A stretch of DNA of 64,000 nt. Source: Chanos chanos (lineage: Eukaryota; Chordata; Actinopteri; Gonorynchiformes; Chanidae). The notes under the pieces were generated by a model that saw only the letters and a program-made list of their open reading frames with translations, had not been told where the DNA came from and ran no database searches. Shown here in pieces: positions 61,301-64,000 of the stretch (its first letter is position 1; each line of letters begins with the position of its first letter). The position numbers and the translations under genes are program-made. The stretch lies in contig NC_044500.1 of NCBI RefSeq assembly GCF_902362185.1, forward strand, positions 36,781,558 through 36,845,557. The letters are read 5' to 3'.

Positions 61301-63697
61301 GGCTGCATCATTATCCATCTGTATCAAACAGAGATGGATACTACTCAACTCATCATATACCATACTCAACTACAGGACATCACCACAGCTCAGCACAGTT
61401 CACCACTAACTGTGCAATCTCACAATAGCTTGATCCAGTTAATCTACCAGGAAGCAGCTCTGGATTCTAAATGCAAACCTCGCACATTTTACACCCCATC
61501 AATGCTGGCTTAGTCTCGGAGACTGCTTTCAATAACACGCGTCAGTGGCATCAACGCACACTGCGCTGTTTTATCATTAAAACAGTACAAATAAATGGAA
61601 AAAAACCTAAGCAATGTCTTGCCAAAAATTCATATTTTCATTCAACAGCTAAATCAGCTTACAAAAATAAATTAAAAAAAGGATCCTTTTAAATCTTGCG
61701 TTTTTACCCCCAAACACACAAGTTTCAAAAATATTTGCCTCAATAATTAACATTTATCAAAATAAGATTCTATTTACATTAGTCTTTGTAAGGTTAACAC
61801 AGAGCTTTATACAGCCTTATGCCCTTATAGGCTCTTACAAAGTGATCTGTACCCTCAATTCAACCAGGGTTTACTCCTGATCTGGTCATGAAAGAAATTG
61901 CTTGTTTTTTTTTAAGCTTCAAAGCAATCGACAAATTGTTCCATGAGCTCCCCCTAGTGAAACTGGAACAATTAGGCCCTTTAAGGCCAGAGAAAGAGAT
62001 CAATGAATCAGACAAGGCTCTCTCACAGCAGTGACTTCAGGAAAAGCATTTCTATAAAACGGATTTGTTACACAGCTCTCTTTCCTCTTCTCTGGTGCCT
62101 GACAAGATCAGAGACACAGAGAGAAAACATGTGCGTCGCAGAAGTATCTCCACAGCTGTGTCAGGCTTTGCTGCTCTCTCACCTCGCCTCTAGAAGGTGT
62201 TGTGCCTTTTCCTCCCAGTGCTCGCACACGGTGAGCAGCTCCTGCAGACGGGCCATGGTTCGCTCCACACAGGCGTGAGGTGCCAGGCCTACACCCTGGT
62301 CTATGAGTCTCCTCATGCAGTCCAGACTCAGGCTGGCAGGTTGATCACTGGCCTGCTGCACAGCCTCGACCCAGCGCACCTGTTCCAGCCTCTCCCTAAG
62401 CACAGCCAGCTCTGGCAGCTCCACGTCAAGGCCAGAGCCCTCATCTAAGAGATCCTGAAGTGCGGCAGAGCTGGGTACGTCCTGAGCCAGAAGATCTGCG
62501 CTGTTCTGCTGGAACTGCTCCACGCGGCTCAACAGAGCCTGAGGAGGTGGGGGCGAGATTTAAGATTTTAGATGAGTGTGTGTGTGTACACGTGACTCCC
62601 AAAAGTCAGATATGACTTGTCCAAGAGCTATCTAGAGGGAAAGGGGTTACAGAGAAAGGACTTCATGGCATCGTACCACGTTATATACATTATTTAATAC
62701 CTTCAGAAAAGGGGCCTGTCTGATGGTGCATGGCAGGTGATACAGCTGCTTGACAAATGACCTAAGCTCTTCAACTGTGAGCTGGTTCTGAGACTTTCCT
62801 CCACCAGAGCGGTACCTAGACACAGACATACACACACACACACACACACCAGTAAATAAAAGGAAATAAGGACAGAGTATCATTACTATCTATATACGTC
62901 ATTGCAACTAGTTATGACAGTTAAGCGTTGCATGTGTCACGGTACCTGGTCTGCCTCTTGCCATTGAGGAGCTGCTGTGCCATCGCGGCACTTTTCTCTG
63001 CTTCTTGGACGACTTGCCGCAGATGAAGCAGCAGGTCAGTGTCAGGGAGCATCTTCCTCTCAGATTCAGCAATGAGAGAGCGTAGTTCCTCAAGATCTGT
63101 TAACATACAATAATTGATGTCTGATTTCTGTCCGACAGCAATCATCTTCACCTTTGTCATTGTCGTGTCTGCCGGTAACACAGAAACTCTAAGATTCGCA
63201 TGATTCCAATAGATACAACACAAAACTACAAAACAGGACTGCAAAACAGGCGCGGTATTGTCACTTACCACTTTTGTTGTCTTCACTTGCATTTAATATC
63301 TTGTTGACGTGAGAGGCCCATTCAGTGTAGGACTCTGCACGCACCATCACAGCTTTAAACATTTGGTTCAGCTCTGCCAAGGTGAATTTATAGCTACAGC
63401 ATCAAGAAAAAGCAAAAGGAAAAGAAAAGAAATTACTCATTTGAAATATTTGTGGTTTCCGGCTGAAGTTTCACATAGTAAGGATATACATGCAGAGTGT
63501 GATGTATGGACTGACTTTAGGGTGTAGTTGTTAGCAGGGCAGGAGCAGAAGTCACGAATGTGGTGGAGGCAGACCAGCTGGCCAGGGCTGCAGGGACAGC
63601 TGATGGCAGAAAGGTAACAGGTGGTCCTGCACTTTGAACACTGACGGTCTTCATCTGGCAGCATATCATAGTCAACTTGCAGCGAGTGCCACACACC
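58377..63697 (-). CDS. kdm5b: Lysine-specific demethylase 5B, C-terminal half (partial at right edge)
   Basis: Thirteen 3' exons, 846 residues: 63516-63697, 63269-63393, 62946-63096, 62701-62815, 62183-62538, 60982-61120, 60698-60877, 60417-60569, 59736-60179, 59561-59651, 59159-59361, 58742-59014, 58377-58505. In order: C5HC2 zinc finger ([20 protein letters not shown]), the helical PLU-1 region ([20 protein letters not shown], near-identical to human KDM5B), PHD2 ([19 protein letters not shown] ... [12 protein letters not shown]), and PHD3 ([18 protein letters not shown] ... DYICASC), which in human KDM5B reads H3K4me3. The JmjN, ARID, PHD1 and JmjC domains are beyond the window. The protein removes methyl groups from H3K4me2/3 and represses transcription. 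[11 protein letters not shown] distinguishes KDM5B from KDM5A (CDGGCDEWFHQ). Donors at 63515/63516 (GTCAGT) and 59158/59159 (GTTGGC) are weak, so those two boundaries are less sure. Confidence 0.93.
58563..58585 (+). repeat. Poly-C tract, 23 bases
   Basis: An uninterrupted run of 23 C in the last kdm5b intron, 57 bp upstream (in gene direction) of the last exon, that is, G-rich in the transcript. Confidence 0.9.
62826..62849 (+). repeat. Short (CA)n microsatellite
   Basis: A run of about a dozen CA units in a kdm5b intron, just upstream of the exon at 62701-62815. Confidence 0.8.
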
Positions 63698-64000
63698 CTG
63701 GGGAGAAGCACACACACCCACAGGGATCAATTATTAAAAGGAGAAGACTAAATGATGAAATGATAGCAAATTACTCTTAAGGGGCCCCACTGCACGTGAG
63801 TTTACAACAATATTCTGAGAGTAATCCACACTCACGGCCATACGCAGTACAGCTAGTAAAATAATCCATTCACTACTGTAAAACTGTACCAAGAAATATA
63901 CAACTTATATACATGTTATCACAAATGAACACTCAGTCACATGTCTGTTACAATGTTTGACAGGTTGTAGTATTGTATTTGGGGTTGGCACTGGCTTATA
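63698..64000 (-). other. kdm5b: kdm5b intron running off the window
   Basis: No further exon is seen between the acceptor at 63697/63698 and the window end; the next upstream exon is outside. Confidence 0.6.

Overview
The window is nuclear genomic DNA of a vertebrate, most likely a ray-finned (teleost) fish. Genes have many small exons with GT-AG introns, the proteins are close to their vertebrate orthologues, and the non-coding DNA is rich in CA/GA microsatellites, MITEs, hAT-like and Tigger-like DNA transposons and a LINE/SINE 3' tail of a type common in fish. No prokaryotic, viral or retroviral features, CRISPR array, rRNA or tRNA were recognised. Every supported protein-coding gene is on the minus strand.

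Layout, left to right. (1) 1-8.7 kb: an accessory region with one intact glycosyltransferase family 92 (GT92) gene (6173-7465) and, downstream of it, a tandem array of about 1.23-kb decayed GT92 copies interrupted by a truncated hAT-type transposon. (2) 8.77-11.88 kb: a nested nest of DNA transposons inside a Tigger-like element with TA target duplication. (3) 12-26.7 kb: rap1a, a Ras-family GTPase, with six coding exons at 15.8-19.6 kb, a probable leader exon near 26.6 kb and a 7-kb first intron. (4) 28.1-30.5 kb: timm17a, mitochondrial inner-membrane translocase subunit, six exons. (5) 34.6-39.3 kb: lmod1, smooth-muscle leiomodin, three exons. (6) 42.2-45.8 kb: shisa4, single-pass Shisa-family membrane protein, five exons plus a candidate 12-nt cassette microexon. 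(7) 47.8-57.2 kb: ipo9, importin-9, 24 exons and a reconstructed 1043-aa protein. (8) 58.4 kb to the right edge: the 3' half of kdm5b, a histone H3K4 demethylase; its catalytic JmjC part lies outside the window.

The timm17a-lmod1-shisa4-ipo9-kdm5b set is the gene content of human 1q32.1, so this is a conserved vertebrate synteny block; rap1a (human 1p13) is joined to it here. The genes have unrelated housekeeping or muscle roles and do not form a pathway.

I rebuilt all exon chains by splice sites, reading phase and recalled orthologue sequence; phases close in every gene. The strongest surprises are a U12-type AT-AC intron in ipo9, an in-frame 12-nt microexon in shisa4, the GT92 copy array, and the transposon nest. 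I found no evidence of a wholly new biological system; most of the window is ordinary conserved gene space.
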